Shown piece after piece: positions 1 through 8,134 of a stretch of DNA of 64,000 nucleotides; positions within the stretch are counted from its first letter, which is position 1, and each line of letters opens with the position of its first letter. Position numbers and translations under genes: made by a program. The notes beneath the pieces were generated by a model, which was not told where the DNA came from, searched no databases, and saw nothing but the letters and a program-made list of their open reading frames with translations. This stretch comes from Hyphomicrobiales bacterium (GTDB taxonomy: Bacteria; Pseudomonadota; Alphaproteobacteria; Rhizobiales; Rhizobiaceae). The stretch covers positions 1 to 64,000 of the forward strand of contig PAPH01000022.1 of NCBI GenBank assembly GCA_002709005.1, in the 5' to 3' direction.

Positions 1-89
1 GAGAGGTGGCCGAGTGGTCGAAGGCGCACGCCTGGAAAGTGTGTAGGCGGGAAACCGTCTCGAGGGTTCGAATCCCTCTCTCTCCGCCA
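1..89 (+). tRNA. tRNA-Ser (anticodon GGA), 5' end cut by one base
   Basis: The sequence folds as a class II tRNA: a D arm, an anticodon loop CTGGAAA with GGA at 34-36, a long variable arm (GCGG GAAA CCGT), the T arm GGTTCGAATCC, and an encoded CCA at 87-89. The acceptor strand CTCTCC at the 3' end would pair with GGAGAG, so only the first G lies outside the window. It reads serine UCC/UCU codons. tRNA 3' ends often serve as integration sites, but no integrase is visible downstream. Confidence 0.96.
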
Positions 90-299
90 TTTCCCGATTT
101 CCCACGACTTTGTTTCACGCATCGTCCCGATGGGCGGCCTGACCGGCTGGCGCGCGGTTTGCGCTTAGTCCGGCTTCGACGCAATCCACAGCCATTATCT
201 GACCAAGCGGCTTGGGATCCCGTTTATCAGCGCGCATCGAACCGCGACGTATTTCAGCGGTAGCACGAAGCGGAAAATGGGTGTATTCGATCAAGAGAT

Positions 300-315
300 T
301 AAAACATCTGTTTTA
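300..315. promoter_or_regulatory. Palindromic operator TAAAAC-ATCT-GTTTTA
   Basis: A 6-base inverted repeat with a 4-base spacer lies about 30 bases before the amidohydrolase start at 345. Almost the same sequence recurs at 7164-7179 before the fumarylacetoacetase-family gene, and weaker relatives lie at 4001, 8014, 9321 and 11702. Its form and its recurrence around the TetR gene at 7359-7994 suggest a TetR operator. The stretch 90-299 before it holds no supportable gene. Confidence 0.6.
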
Positions 316-344
316 GTCAATGGGATTTGAATGGAGGAGTTGTC

Positions 345-1775
345 ATGCCCAGAACGCTCATCAAGAACGGCTTCGTGGTTTCGGTTGATGACGAGATCGG
401 CAATGTCGCCAATTGTGATGTTCTCGTCGAAGGCGGGAAGATCGTCGATATACGGCCCGATATCGAAGCCGCCGACGCCGAAGAGGTGGATGCCACGGAT
501 TGTATCGTCATGCCGGGATTCGTCGACGGACACAAACACATCTGGCAGGGGGCGGCCGTGCGCGGCTACTGTGCGGACTGGTCGCTCGACGACTATGTGA
601 ATTTCATTCGCCTCAATGTCGCGGCCGCCTTCGCGCCTGAGGACATGTATATCGCCCACCTCCATGGCACCTATGAATCGATGAACGCCGGCGTGACGAC
701 GGCTGCCGACTATTGCCACAATATCGTGTCGCGCGATCACGCCCGGGAAGCCGTGCGCGGCCTGCAGGAAAGTGGCATGCGGGTCATCTGGAACTACGGC
801 TTCAACTATCCGCCGACCGAGAATCCCGAATTCAAGCAGCTCAACGATCGTATCGAGTTTGCCCGCGAGATCGCCAAGCAGCATTTCACGTCGAAGGACC
901 AGCTGGTGACGCTCGGCGTCGCGCCGGAAGAAGAGCATCACGCGGTGACCGGCGAAGCGCTTGCGGCCCAGTTCAATACGGCCCGCGAGCTCGACGCCCA
1001 TATTTTCTGGCACTGCAATTCGAAAGCCGGCGGCATTCGCCGCCCGCGCAACGTCGCCCGCATCAACGAGCTGGGCGTCATGGGCGGCGATATCCTGTTC
1101 GTGCATATGTCGGCGACCGAGGAAGACGAGTGGCGGATGGTGGCAGAGCACGACGCCTCCGTGGTCTTCACGCCGGATACGGAACTGCAGATGGGAATGA
1201 TGTGGCCGAGCAGCGATATCGTGCGCCGGCACGGCATCACGCAGTGTTATGGCTCCGATATCACCTCCAACAACAGCGCCGACATGTTCAACCCGCTGCG
1301 CCTCGCCATCCAGGCGATCCGCTGCCGCGTCATCGACCGCGAGGGCTACAATCCGTCAGGTACGCCGTTCACCACGCAAGAGGCGCTGCGCTGGGGCACC
1401 ATCGACGGCGCCAAGGCCGTGGGGCTCGGCGACAAGGTCGGCAGCCTCACCAAAGGCAAGCAGGCGGATCTGATCCTGCTTAACACCCGCTCCCTTTCGC
1501 TGGTCGGATGGGATCGCAGCAACCCCTCCGGCGTCATCATCCAGCAGGCGCAGACCGCGGATGTCGACACGGTCATGGTCGCCGGCAAGCTGATGAAGCG
1601 CCACGGCAAGATGCTCGGCGACATGTCGCGCATCGTCGATCTGCTGGAAGCCTCGCGTCAGCGGATCGCGGATCGCCTGGAGAGCTGGGGCGGGCGCGTT
1701 CTCGATACGGCGGAGGCCGACCGGCGGATGAATGCGATGCGGACGCAGGAGAGCGGGACGTTCCAGCGCCATTGA
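345..1775 (+). CDS. Amidohydrolase of the AtzA/TrzA/cytosine-deaminase-like group
   Basis: This 476-residue protein is a metal-dependent hydrolase of the amidohydrolase superfamily. It has the N-terminal beta-sandwich strand followed by the metal motif GFVDGHKHIW (H63, H65). Further likely metal or substrate residues lie in WHCNSK (about residue 223) and YGSDITSNN (about 304), and the C-terminal AVGLGDKVGSLTKGKQADLI is typical of the group. Relatives deaminate or dechlorinate purine, triazine or adenosine-like rings; the substrate here is unknown. ATG 345 is chosen because GGAGGAG lies seven bases before it; a TTG at 327 would also keep the frame. A strong terminator follows at 1813. The palindrome at 300-315 ties it to the TetR group of genes downstream. 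Confidence 0.85.
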   Translation: MPRTLIKNGFVVSVDDEIGNVANCDVLVEGGKIVDIRPDIEAADAEEVDATDCIVMPGFVDGHKHIWQGAAVRGYCADWSLDDYVNFIRLNVAAAFAPEDMYIAHLHGTYESMNAGVTTAADYCHNIVSRDHAREAVRGLQESGMRVIWNYGFNYPPTENPEFKQLNDRIEFAREIAKQHFTSKDQLVTLGVAPEEEHHAVTGEALAAQFNTARELDAHIFWHCNSKAGGIRRPRNVARINELGVMGGDILFVHMSATEEDEWRMVAEHDASVVFTPDTELQMGMMWPSSDIVRRHGITQCYGSDITSNNSADMFNPLRLAIQAIRCRVIDREGYNPSGTPFTTQEALRWGTIDGAKAVGLGDKVGSLTKGKQADLILLNTRSLSLVGWDRSNPSGVIIQQAQTADVDTVMVAGKLMKRHGKMLGDMSRIVDLLEASRQRIADRLESWGGRVLDTAEADRRMNAMRTQESGTFQRH

Positions 1776-1812
1776 TCGCAACCCCTAACCGCTGTCCTGT
1801 CAGGGGCAGTCC

Positions 1813-1845
1813 AGCCGTTCGGCTCATCGGCCGAACGGCTTTTTC
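1813..1845 (+). terminator. Rho-independent terminator after the amidohydrolase
   Basis: A perfect 11-base stem (AGCCGTTCGGC / GCCGAACGGCT) with a 6-base loop is followed directly by TTTT. It lies 37 bases after the stop at 1775. The remaining gap up to 2068 shows no supportable gene. Confidence 0.9.
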
Positions 1846-2068
1846 ATGCGTTCCGGGAGGTGGTCGGCGAGGGGCCGGCGGCTTTTGTCGAAACGCCCTC
1901 TGCAGCCTTCTCGCTTGTGCCTCGCCAAGCGGAGACGGAAGAACCCGGTCGTCGGTTTGGGGACGGATGCGGCCTGGGCTGGTGGTGTGGGCCGATCCCG
2001 GCGGGACTGCCGGGATCGACGTCATTAATCTTCCAGCGCGAGCTACGTGCGCGAACTTCCGAAGGCGA

Positions 2069-3367
2069 TCAATTCGCCATCAAATCCGGGAGAAACGTCA
2101 CCAGACCGGGGAAGAGCGTGAGGATGATCAGTAGCGCGACACTCGAGACGACGAACGGCGCCACGCCGATGAACATCGTGCGCAGCGGCACGTCAGGAAT
2201 GAGGCCGCGCATGATGAACACGTTGAGCCCGATAGGCGGGGTGATCAGGCTGATCTCGATCGCGACGATGACCAGGATGCCGAACCAAACCGGGTCGAAG
2301 CCCATCGAAAGAGCAATCGGAAAGAACAGCGGCACGGTCAGGAACATCATCGAGATGCTTTCGACGAAGCAGCCGAGGATCAGATAGATCCCGAAGACGA
2401 CGAACATCGTTCCCGTCGGTCCGAGCCCCAGCGATGTCACCGCATTGCCGAGCGCCGAGGTGAAGCCCGAAACCTCCAGGAAGGTGCCGAGATAGACCGC
2501 GCCGAAGAGGATGACGAACATCATCGCCGTGGTGCGGCATGCCTCCGCAGCGATTTCCATGAACTCGCCGAAGGTCAGGCCGCCCTTGAAAATCGCGAAG
2601 AGCAATGCGCCGGCCGCGCCGACTGCGCCGCCCTCGGTCGGGGTGAAAATGCCGAAATAGATACCGCCCATCATGACGAGGAACAGGAGGACGATGCCCC
2701 AGACGTTTGCGAGCGCCCGGAACCGCTCCGGCCATGAAAACCGCGACGTGCGGGGGGCTGCGTCCGGATAGAGCCGGCCCATGACGAACATGGCGGCGAA
2801 GTGCAGCAGGATGGCGATGCCGCCCGGAATGAAGCCGGCGGCGAAGAGGCTGACGATGTTGGTTTCGGTCAATACGCCGTAGAGGATCATGATGGTGCTC
2901 GGCGGAATGAGGATCCCGAGTGTGCCGCCCACGGCGACGGCCCCGGTGGCGATCTCGTTGCCGTATCCGCGCTGGCGCATCGCCGGATAGGCGACGCGCA
3001 CCATGGTTGCCGTGGTCGCCGCGCTCGACCCGCAAACGGCGCTGAATCCGCCGCTCGCCAGGATGGTGGCATAGCCGAGCCCGCCCCTGCGATGACCGAT
3101 GAAGGCGGCGGCGGCCTCGAACAGATCATGAGAAAGACGTGAGCGCGCAATGAGCGTGCCCATGAGAATGAAGAGCGGTAGCACCGAAAAGCTGAAATTG
3201 GTGGCGTTGTCGAAAACGATCTGGCCTGCCAGCGCCGAAGCCGGGCCGACACCGACGATGATCGCAAACCCGGCAAAACCGATGATGGTCATGCCGAAGC
3301 CAACGGGCACGCCGAGACCGAGGATAATGAAAAGGACGACAAATCCTATGAGCGCGACTTCCATCAA
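2069..3367 (-). CDS. dctM: TRAP transporter large permease (DctM family)
   Basis: This 432-residue protein is the large membrane subunit of a tripartite ATP-independent periplasmic transporter, which imports organic acids using an ion gradient. It is hydrophobic throughout, with the family's expected length and motifs such as PPSTIMILYGVLTETN, PTEGGAVGA and ITPPIGLNVFIMRG. It overlaps the small permease gene by four bases (start 3367, neighbour's stop at 3364), so the two are translated together. The binding protein gene is divergent at 4051 rather than in the same operon. The substrate cannot be read from this subunit; the neighbouring dicarboxylate and ring-cleavage-type enzymes suggest a carboxylic acid. 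Confidence 0.93.
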   Translation of the reverse strand: MMEVALIGFVVLFIILGLGVPVGFGMTIIGFAGFAIIVGVGPASALAGQIVFDNATNFSFSVLPLFILMGTLIARSRLSHDLFEAAAAFIGHRRGGLGYATILASGGFSAVCGSSAATTATMVRVAYPAMRQRGYGNEIATGAVAVGGTLGILIPPSTIMILYGVLTETNIVSLFAAGFIPGGIAILLHFAAMFVMGRLYPDAAPRTSRFSWPERFRALANVWGIVLLFLVMMGGIYFGIFTPTEGGAVGAAGALLFAIFKGGLTFGEFMEIAAEACRTTAMMFVILFGAVYLGTFLEVSGFTSALGNAVTSLGLGPTGTMFVVFGIYLILGCFVESISMMFLTVPLFFPIALSMGFDPVWFGILVIVAIEISLITPPIGLNVFIMRGLIPDVPLRTMFIGVAPFVVSSVALLIILTLFPGLVTFLPDLMAN

Positions 3368-3852
3368 ATCTCTCCGGTATCAGCGAAAATCCGCCGCGCG
3401 TCTTCAACCAGAAGAACGACAAAGCACAGGGCGGTCACCACCCACATCACTGCGATGACCATGACGAAGGGGTAGACCGGCAATACGAGGTTCTGGGTCG
3501 TTTCCCCGATCATCTGAAGGTACTCCGCCCTGGCCCAGACCTGCAGGGCGTAGAAGCCGCAGACGATCGCGCCGATCAGGCCGACGAGCGTCAGGGCGAT
3601 ATGCTTCAGCCGTTCCGGCAGCCCGCCCTGGACGAGATCCACCGTCACGTGTTCGCGCTTCAGGGTGACGGCCGGCAGGGCGGTGAAGATCAGGAAGATC
3701 ATCGCCATCTGGATCATTTCGAACGCGCCGTATAGCGGGTGATTGAAGTAACGGCCGACGACGTCGATCAACGTCGCGGCGCCGATGAACACGACACACG
3801 CGACAGAAATCCAACTGAGCGCGAGCGCGGCCAGATCTGCGTTTTTCCGCAA
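3364..3852 (-). CDS. dctQ: TRAP transporter small permease (DctQ family)
   Basis: This 162-residue protein has four predicted membrane segments, as expected for DctQ, beginning around residues 7-30 (ALALSWISVACVVFIGAATL). The short motif NHPLYGAFEMIQMAM is typical of the family. It partners with the DctM-type permease whose start overlaps its stop by four bases. Its 5' end faces the divergent dctP gene across a 198-base spacer containing an AAAC-N4-GTTT site at 4001-4018, so both transcripts may be controlled from there. The role of the small subunit in TRAP systems is structural and needed for transport. Confidence 0.9.
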   Translation of the reverse strand: MRKNADLAALALSWISVACVVFIGAATLIDVVGRYFNHPLYGAFEMIQMAMIFLIFTALPAVTLKREHVTVDLVQGGLPERLKHIALTLVGLIGAIVCGFYALQVWARAEYLQMIGETTQNLVLPVYPFVMVIAVMWVVTALCFVVLLVEDARRIFADTGEI

Positions 3853-4000
3853 GTTCCCCTCCCTTGGTGGTTTGCCGATTCCTTATCGAGCCGCCGGATT
3901 TATCGACCGAATTCCGCCCGACGACAACTCGCCGGCGGGGCCTCGATGTCGGTTGACTTGGAATGCCAACCATGCGTATCTACCCGAGGCAAACAAAAGT

Positions 4001-4018
4001 TTCAAACGAATGTTTCAC
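4001..4018. promoter_or_regulatory. Candidate operator TTCAAAC-GAAT-GTTTCAC
   Basis: It contains the AAAC-N4-GTTT core shared with 300-315 and 7164-7179, in the spacer between divergent dctQM and dctP, 33 bases before the dctP start. The outer bases are not symmetric (TTC on the left, CAC on the right), so it is weaker than the two best copies. Confidence 0.4.
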
Positions 4019-4050
4019 ATTTTGCCGCAAAGTTGAAGTTGGGAGGATGC

Positions 4051-5073
4051 ATGAAAATTTCCAAACTTATCGGCGCAGTCGCCTTCGCCGCCGCGGCGCT
4101 GTCCGCGGCCTCCGCATCCGCGCTGGAGCTGCGTTACAATCGTTGGCTTCCGCCCACACATCATCTCGATGTCCGGGTGCTCAAGCCCTATTTCGACAAG
4201 ATCGCGGAAGTGACCGACGGTCGCGTGACTGTGGAATTCACCAATTCCTCGCTCGGCAGCCAGGAACGGCAATACGAGTTGGCGGCTACCGGCGTGGCGG
4301 ACATCACGTTCTTTTCCGAGAGCACGACTCCGGGGCAGTTTCCGCTGGCTGAAGTGGTCGAGATGCCGTTTCTCGGCGACGACACCGAAGCGGTGTCGGT
4401 GGCCTATTGGCGGACTTACGAAAAGTTCTTCAAGGAGACCGATCCCTACAAGGGAACGCATTTGCTGACGGTCGCCTCCCTGCCTCCCTACCACATCTAC
4501 AATGCCAAGCGTGATGTGACGTCGATCGACGGTTTCGAAGGTTTGAAGCTGCGCGCCGCCGGCGTGATTGCAAACGAGAAGGTAACTGCGCTCGGAGCCA
4601 CCGTCGTGCCGGCGCAGATCACGCAGTTCGTGGAACTGGTCTCCAAGGGCATTGTCGACGGCACATACTTCACCGACGACGGCATCGTTGCTTTCGGCTT
4701 CCTGAAAAACCTCAAATACAAGACCGAGTTCAAGGACGGCTTGGGAGGATTTTCCATATCGCTGGGGATGAACAAGGCGAAATGGGATCAGATCTCTCCC
4801 AAGGACCAGGCCGCGATCGAGGAAATCTCCGGTGAGGCGCTCGCCAGGAAACTCGGCGAGTCCTTGAACCAGAGCGTGGCCGATGCGCAGAAGGCGATGG
4901 AGGACGCCGGGGTGACCGTAACTCCCGCCGACGATGCCTTCATGCAGGCCGTGCGCGAAAGGATCGCGCCGATCGAGCAAGGCTGGATCGAGCAGGCTTC
5001 GAAAAAGGGCGTCGACGGCGCAGCCGCGCTCGAGTTCCTGCGCTCCGAGGCCGCCAGCTACTCGCCGGAATAA
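4051..5073 (+). CDS. dctP: TRAP transporter solute-binding protein (DctP family)
   Basis: This 340-residue periplasmic binding protein delivers its ligand to the DctQM permease. It begins with a Sec signal peptide (MKISKLIGAVAFAAAALSAA, cleavage probably after ASASA near residue 24). The mature part shows DctP features: YNRWLPPTHHLD, FTNSSLGSQERQYELAATG, and the conserved arginine region GLKLRAAG. The frame is open much further upstream, but ATG 4051 is chosen because GGGAGGA lies just before it and the signal peptide starts there. It is divergent from dctQM, an arrangement less usual than a single operon. The ligand is unknown. Confidence 0.93.
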   Translation: MKISKLIGAVAFAAAALSAASASALELRYNRWLPPTHHLDVRVLKPYFDKIAEVTDGRVTVEFTNSSLGSQERQYELAATGVADITFFSESTTPGQFPLAEVVEMPFLGDDTEAVSVAYWRTYEKFFKETDPYKGTHLLTVASLPPYHIYNAKRDVTSIDGFEGLKLRAAGVIANEKVTALGATVVPAQITQFVELVSKGIVDGTYFTDDGIVAFGFLKNLKYKTEFKDGLGGFSISLGMNKAKWDQISPKDQAAIEEISGEALARKLGESLNQSVADAQKAMEDAGVTVTPADDAFMQAVRERIAPIEQGWIEQASKKGVDGAAALEFLRSEAASYSPE

Positions 5074-5086
5074 CCAATACTCAACC

Positions 5087-5106
5087 GGGGCCGCGACAGC
5101 GGCCCC
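5087..5106. other. GC-rich intercistronic hairpin after dctP
   Basis: GGGGCCGC and GCGGCCCC pair perfectly around a GACA loop, between dctP and the cupin gene. There is no T-run, so it is more likely an mRNA-stabilising or partial-termination hairpin that keeps the binding protein more abundant than the next gene. Confidence 0.5.
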
Positions 5107-5127
5107 CTTCATGCTCAAGGTCAAAGA

Positions 5128-5658
5128 ATGATTAAGCCGATACGACGCGTCGTCACCGGTCACGACGCCAATGGTAAATCCATCTTCATTTCCAACGCGG
5201 ATTCCACCGCCGTTTATTCACCCGAAGGACAGCCCAATGTCGGCATGACCGATTTGTGGGTTCAGTCCGAATTTCCTGCGTCCAATGCAGGCAATGACGA
5301 CACGACGACAGCCGGTGTGCAGCTCTCGCCTCCGAAGAACGGATCGGTATGCCGCGTGGTCGAGATTCCCCCGGATACCGAGCGCAACTTCGCCGGAATG
5401 CATGACTATTTTTCGGGCATGGGTGCGGGCGACAATCTGTCCAAGGACAAGCCGCGCCATCCGGGCTTTCACACGACGAGCACACTCGACTACATCTTCA
5501 TTCTCCAGGGCGAGATCTACGCGCTGATGGATGAAGGGGAAGTCTTGATGCGCCAGGGCGATTGCCTGATCCAGCGCGGCACCAGCCATGCCTGGTCCAA
5601 CCGCTCAGACAAGCCTTGCCTGCTCGGGGCTGTGCTCATCGCCGCCCATCCGGTTTGA
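5128..5658 (+). CDS. Cupin-domain protein
   Basis: This 176-residue protein has one C-terminal cupin barrel (about residues 105-172). The fold is seen in HTTSTLDYIFILQGEIYAL followed by GEVLMRQGDCLIQRGTSHAW, which fit the two cupin motifs. A metal could be held by H112 and the late histidine of TSHAW, but the full HxH-E set is not obvious, so it may be a non-enzymatic sensor or an isomerase-type cupin. It lies 54 bases after dctP in the same direction and is probably co-transcribed. It is followed by a strong terminator and then by the fumarylacetoacetase-family gene on the other strand. Small cupins of this kind are common in aromatic and carboxylic-acid pathways; its reaction is unknown. 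Confidence 0.75.
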   Translation: MIKPIRRVVTGHDANGKSIFISNADSTAVYSPEGQPNVGMTDLWVQSEFPASNAGNDDTTTAGVQLSPPKNGSVCRVVEIPPDTERNFAGMHDYFSGMGAGDNLSKDKPRHPGFHTTSTLDYIFILQGEIYALMDEGEVLMRQGDCLIQRGTSHAWSNRSDKPCLLGAVLIAAHPV

Positions 5659-5707
5659 CGGAAGGGCCAATCGGGCGAGCAGGCTGCGCGTCCGGATGAA
5701 ATGCAAA

Positions 5708-5737
5708 AGAGAGGCCGGGAAACCGGCCTCTCTTTTT
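5708..5737 (+). terminator. Rho-independent terminator after the cupin gene
   Basis: AGAGAGGCCGG and CCGGCCTCTCT form a perfect 11-base stem with a GAAA loop, flanked by AAA on the left and TTTT on the right. It ends the dctP-cupin transcript; the A-run also lets it act for the opposite strand. Confidence 0.92.
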
Positions 5738-5810
5738 GTCGTCTGGTTCATGATTGCGCAGCGAGCGAACTCGGCAGGTGGCGCGGTCGCCCGCCGCACC
5801 CGAAAAGTGG

Positions 5811-7091
5811 TTACGACCAGTGAACCGACCGGCCGACCGATTGCGGCGAGGGCATGATGGTCCCCTCGCATGTGCCGAAGCCTATCGTGTAGCCATCGCC
5901 CTTTGCATTGCCGGTCAGCACGAGGCTGTCACCGTCCTCGAGGTAGGAGCGCTCGTCGCCGGAGCTGAGCTTTAGCGGCTTCGTGCCGCCCCAACTCAAT
6001 TCGAGGAGCGATCCATATTGCTCCGGCCGGGGGCCGGAAATCGTGCCCGAACCGAGAATGTCGCCCTCATCCATCCTGCAGCCGCCGATCGCATGGTGGA
6101 CCAGCGCCTGCGCCGCGGAATAGTAGAGATATTTGTGATTTGATGTCGCGATGGTTTCGTACTGATCCCTGCCGGATGGTTTGAGGTCCACAGCCAGTTC
6201 GATGTCATAGACCGAACCATATCCGGCCAGATACGGCAGCAGCGGCGACTTGGGCGGGTCCACGTCGCGCCGAAACGGCTCCAGAGCCTCCTTCATCACG
6301 ATCCAGGGACTCATGGTCGTGGCGAAGGCCTTGCCGAGGAAAGGTCCGAGCGGCTGATATTCCCAACGCTGTATGTCGCGGGCCGACCAGTCATTGAGCA
6401 GCGTATAGCCGAAGATCATGTCCTCGGCGTCTTCAGGCGCGATCGGTTCGCCGAGTTCTGAACCCCGGCCGACGACGGCGGCCATTTCCAGTTCGAAATC
6501 GAGCGTCTGACAGGGCTGGAACCGGGGGGCTTCTTCACCGGTCCGCGTCTGGCCGAGGGGACGGCGTACCGGCGTGCCGGAGGTCACGATGGTCGAGGTG
6601 CGACCGTTATAGGCGATCGGCATGTGCAGCCAGTTGGGCGGCAGGCTTTCGGTGCCGCGAATGATCTTGCCGGTGTTGACCGCATGATGATAGCCGGCGA
6701 AGAAATCGCTGTAGCCGGTAATGTTCAGCGGCAGGTGCATCGTGACATCGCCGAGCGGGACCAGGCATTCGCCCAGGGTCTGCCGAAGCATGTCCGACGC
6801 ATCGGCGCTCAAGGCATCCTGCAATTGCTTTCGCACGGTCAGCCAGACGGGCCTGCCAAGCTTCAGGAATCCGTTCAGGACCTCTTCGGTGAAGGCGGAA
6901 GCGACGTCTTGCGAGCCGAAGAAGCCAGTTTCGCCGAGCGAGGCCAGATCGAGCGCGTGATCGCCGATCGCGACCGCGCAGCGCCGTCCGTCCCGATCTT
7001 TTCTCGACATGATGCCAAAAGGCAGATTGTTGAGTGGAAACGGACAATCAGCAAAGTTGGCGCTGTCGATCCAGCTTTTCATCAGCGGCAT
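5811..7091 (-). CDS. Fumarylacetoacetase-family hydrolase
   Basis: The 426 residues match the length of true fumarylacetoacetases rather than the shorter acylpyruvases. The conserved blocks are in order: an N-terminal domain, then GYSDFFAGYHHAVNTGKI with the catalytic histidine region, GRTSTIVTSGTPVRRP, the metal-binding FELEMAAVVG, and LLNDWSARDIQRWEYQPLGP. The family splits a C-C bond in fumarylacetoacetate at the end of tyrosine breakdown. No homogentisate dioxygenase or maleylacetoacetate isomerase is nearby, so the substrate here may differ. Its promoter region has a TAAAAC-ATAT-GTTTTA palindrome at 7164-7179, and the adjacent TetR gene is the obvious candidate regulator. Confidence 0.85.
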   Translation of the reverse strand: MPLMKSWIDSANFADCPFPLNNLPFGIMSRKDRDGRRCAVAIGDHALDLASLGETGFFGSQDVASAFTEEVLNGFLKLGRPVWLTVRKQLQDALSADASDMLRQTLGECLVPLGDVTMHLPLNITGYSDFFAGYHHAVNTGKIIRGTESLPPNWLHMPIAYNGRTSTIVTSGTPVRRPLGQTRTGEEAPRFQPCQTLDFELEMAAVVGRGSELGEPIAPEDAEDMIFGYTLLNDWSARDIQRWEYQPLGPFLGKAFATTMSPWIVMKEALEPFRRDVDPPKSPLLPYLAGYGSVYDIELAVDLKPSGRDQYETIATSNHKYLYYSAAQALVHHAIGGCRMDEGDILGSGTISGPRPEQYGSLLELSWGGTKPLKLSSGDERSYLEDGDSLVLTGNAKGDGYTIGFGTCEGTIMPSPQSVGRSVHWS

Positions 7092-7163
7092 ATGGCTTCA
7101 CCTATGCAATTTCGTTCAACCGGTGCTGGGCCCGGCGAATGCGTCCCGACCACAACAATCGGA

Positions 7164-7179
7164 TAAAACATATGTTTTA
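7164..7179. promoter_or_regulatory. Palindromic operator TAAAAC-ATAT-GTTTTA
   Basis: A perfect 16-base palindrome lies about 73 bases before the fumarylacetoacetase-family start. It differs by one spacer base from 300-315. Between it and the end of the TetR gene at 7359 I see no gene. Confidence 0.65.
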
Positions 7180-7358
7180 AATAGTCAATTGATCAGACAC
7201 GCGGCCGAACCGTTCAGGGCCGCGCGCAGCATCCCGGCTTCCGCGATCAAATGTTTGATATTATTAAAGGATATGGACGCGATATGTGAAATCGCAGGCA
7301 CATGGCGAAGACGCCACCGGTTCAGAAATCCGGTCTGCTTTGCCGCTACGGCGCGAGA

Positions 7359-7994
7359 TTACCGAAAGGCGCTGACGAGGAACTCGATCATTGCTTCCCG
7401 GCGCTCTCGCAGTTCCACATTGCCGCTGTTGGCGGAGAGGGCGCCGATGCGACGGGAAAGATTGTCGCCGGCGCTTGAAGCTGCCAGCGTGTTGGTCATG
7501 AACAGATAGCGCCAGACCAGTTGTTGCCTGCTCAGGTTGGGGCAAACTTGCGCAAATGCGGCGATGTATTTCTTGGCCATCGGATCGAGATATTCGCTGA
7601 CAACGCGTCGCGTGCCATCGGTGGGGTAGAGGCGGTTGCGCATCAGGAACCGTGCGAGCAGGGCGCCCTGCTTTTCGTTGCCGTCCCCCAGATAGGGATC
7701 GACGAACGACCGCACGATCTCTTCGAGCATCAGACTTTCGCCGGGCTGCAGCTTTTCCAGCGCGAGTTCCCGTTGTTCGCAGACGCGCTGGACGAGATTT
7801 TCGAACACCGCCTCGACCAGCAGTTCCTTGGAGCCGAAATGATAGTTCACGGCGGCAACGTTTACCCCGGCATGCGAGGTCAACTGGCGCAACGAAACAT
7901 TCTCATGACCGCGCTCGGAAAAAAGCTCCTCGGCGGCTTTGATCATTCGCTCCACGGTTTCGCTGTTCTGATCAGGCGGCCGCTGCAATCCCAT
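7359..7994 (-). CDS. TetR-family transcriptional regulator
   Basis: This 211-residue protein has the TetR DNA-binding domain at the N terminus: MIKAAEELFSERGHENVSLR, then the helix-turn-helix ending VNVAAVNYHFGSKELLVEAV, with a C-terminal ligand-binding part. I choose ATG 7994; the frame also allows a TTG at 8006. It is likely the repressor acting on the AAAC-N4-GTTT palindromes nearby, including a degenerate copy at 8014-8031 directly before its own gene. The ligand is presumably a pathway intermediate, possibly a CoA ester or organic acid, but nothing in the sequence fixes it. Confidence 0.88.
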   Translation of the reverse strand: MGLQRPPDQNSETVERMIKAAEELFSERGHENVSLRQLTSHAGVNVAAVNYHFGSKELLVEAVFENLVQRVCEQRELALEKLQPGESLMLEEIVRSFVDPYLGDGNEKQGALLARFLMRNRLYPTDGTRRVVSEYLDPMAKKYIAAFAQVCPNLSRQQLVWRYLFMTNTLAASSAGDNLSRRIGALSANSGNVELRERREAMIEFLVSAFR

Positions 7995-8013
7995 CGCAAT
8001 GTCCAATTATAGT

Positions 8014-8031
8014 TTCAAACTCTCATTTGAA
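8014..8031. promoter_or_regulatory. Candidate autoregulatory operator TTCAAAC-TCTC-ATTTGAA
   Basis: TTCAAA and TTTGAA are perfect inverted halves about the same 4-base spacer as in the other sites; only the inner C/A pair breaks the symmetry. It lies 20 bases before the TetR start. Confidence 0.4.
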
Positions 8032-8134
8032 CTTAATATCCGATCCGCCGGGACAGGGCAATTTCCATTGGCGCCATATCGCCGATATGCCGTCCTGCGC
8101 GAATGCGGTTCCGCCCGGGTTTCGGATAGTACGG

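Noticed and set aside
6-263. An 85-codon open frame running through the tRNA
   Set aside because: It starts inside the tRNA-Ser gene, has no ribosome site and no recognisable product; the overlap with a structural RNA makes it spurious.
90-344. Possible integrase or gene remnant after the tRNA
   Set aside because: One frame from about 171 to 330 reads as plausible protein (for example [17 protein letters not shown]) but has no start, is under 55 codons and matches nothing I can name. No direct repeat of the tRNA end was found.
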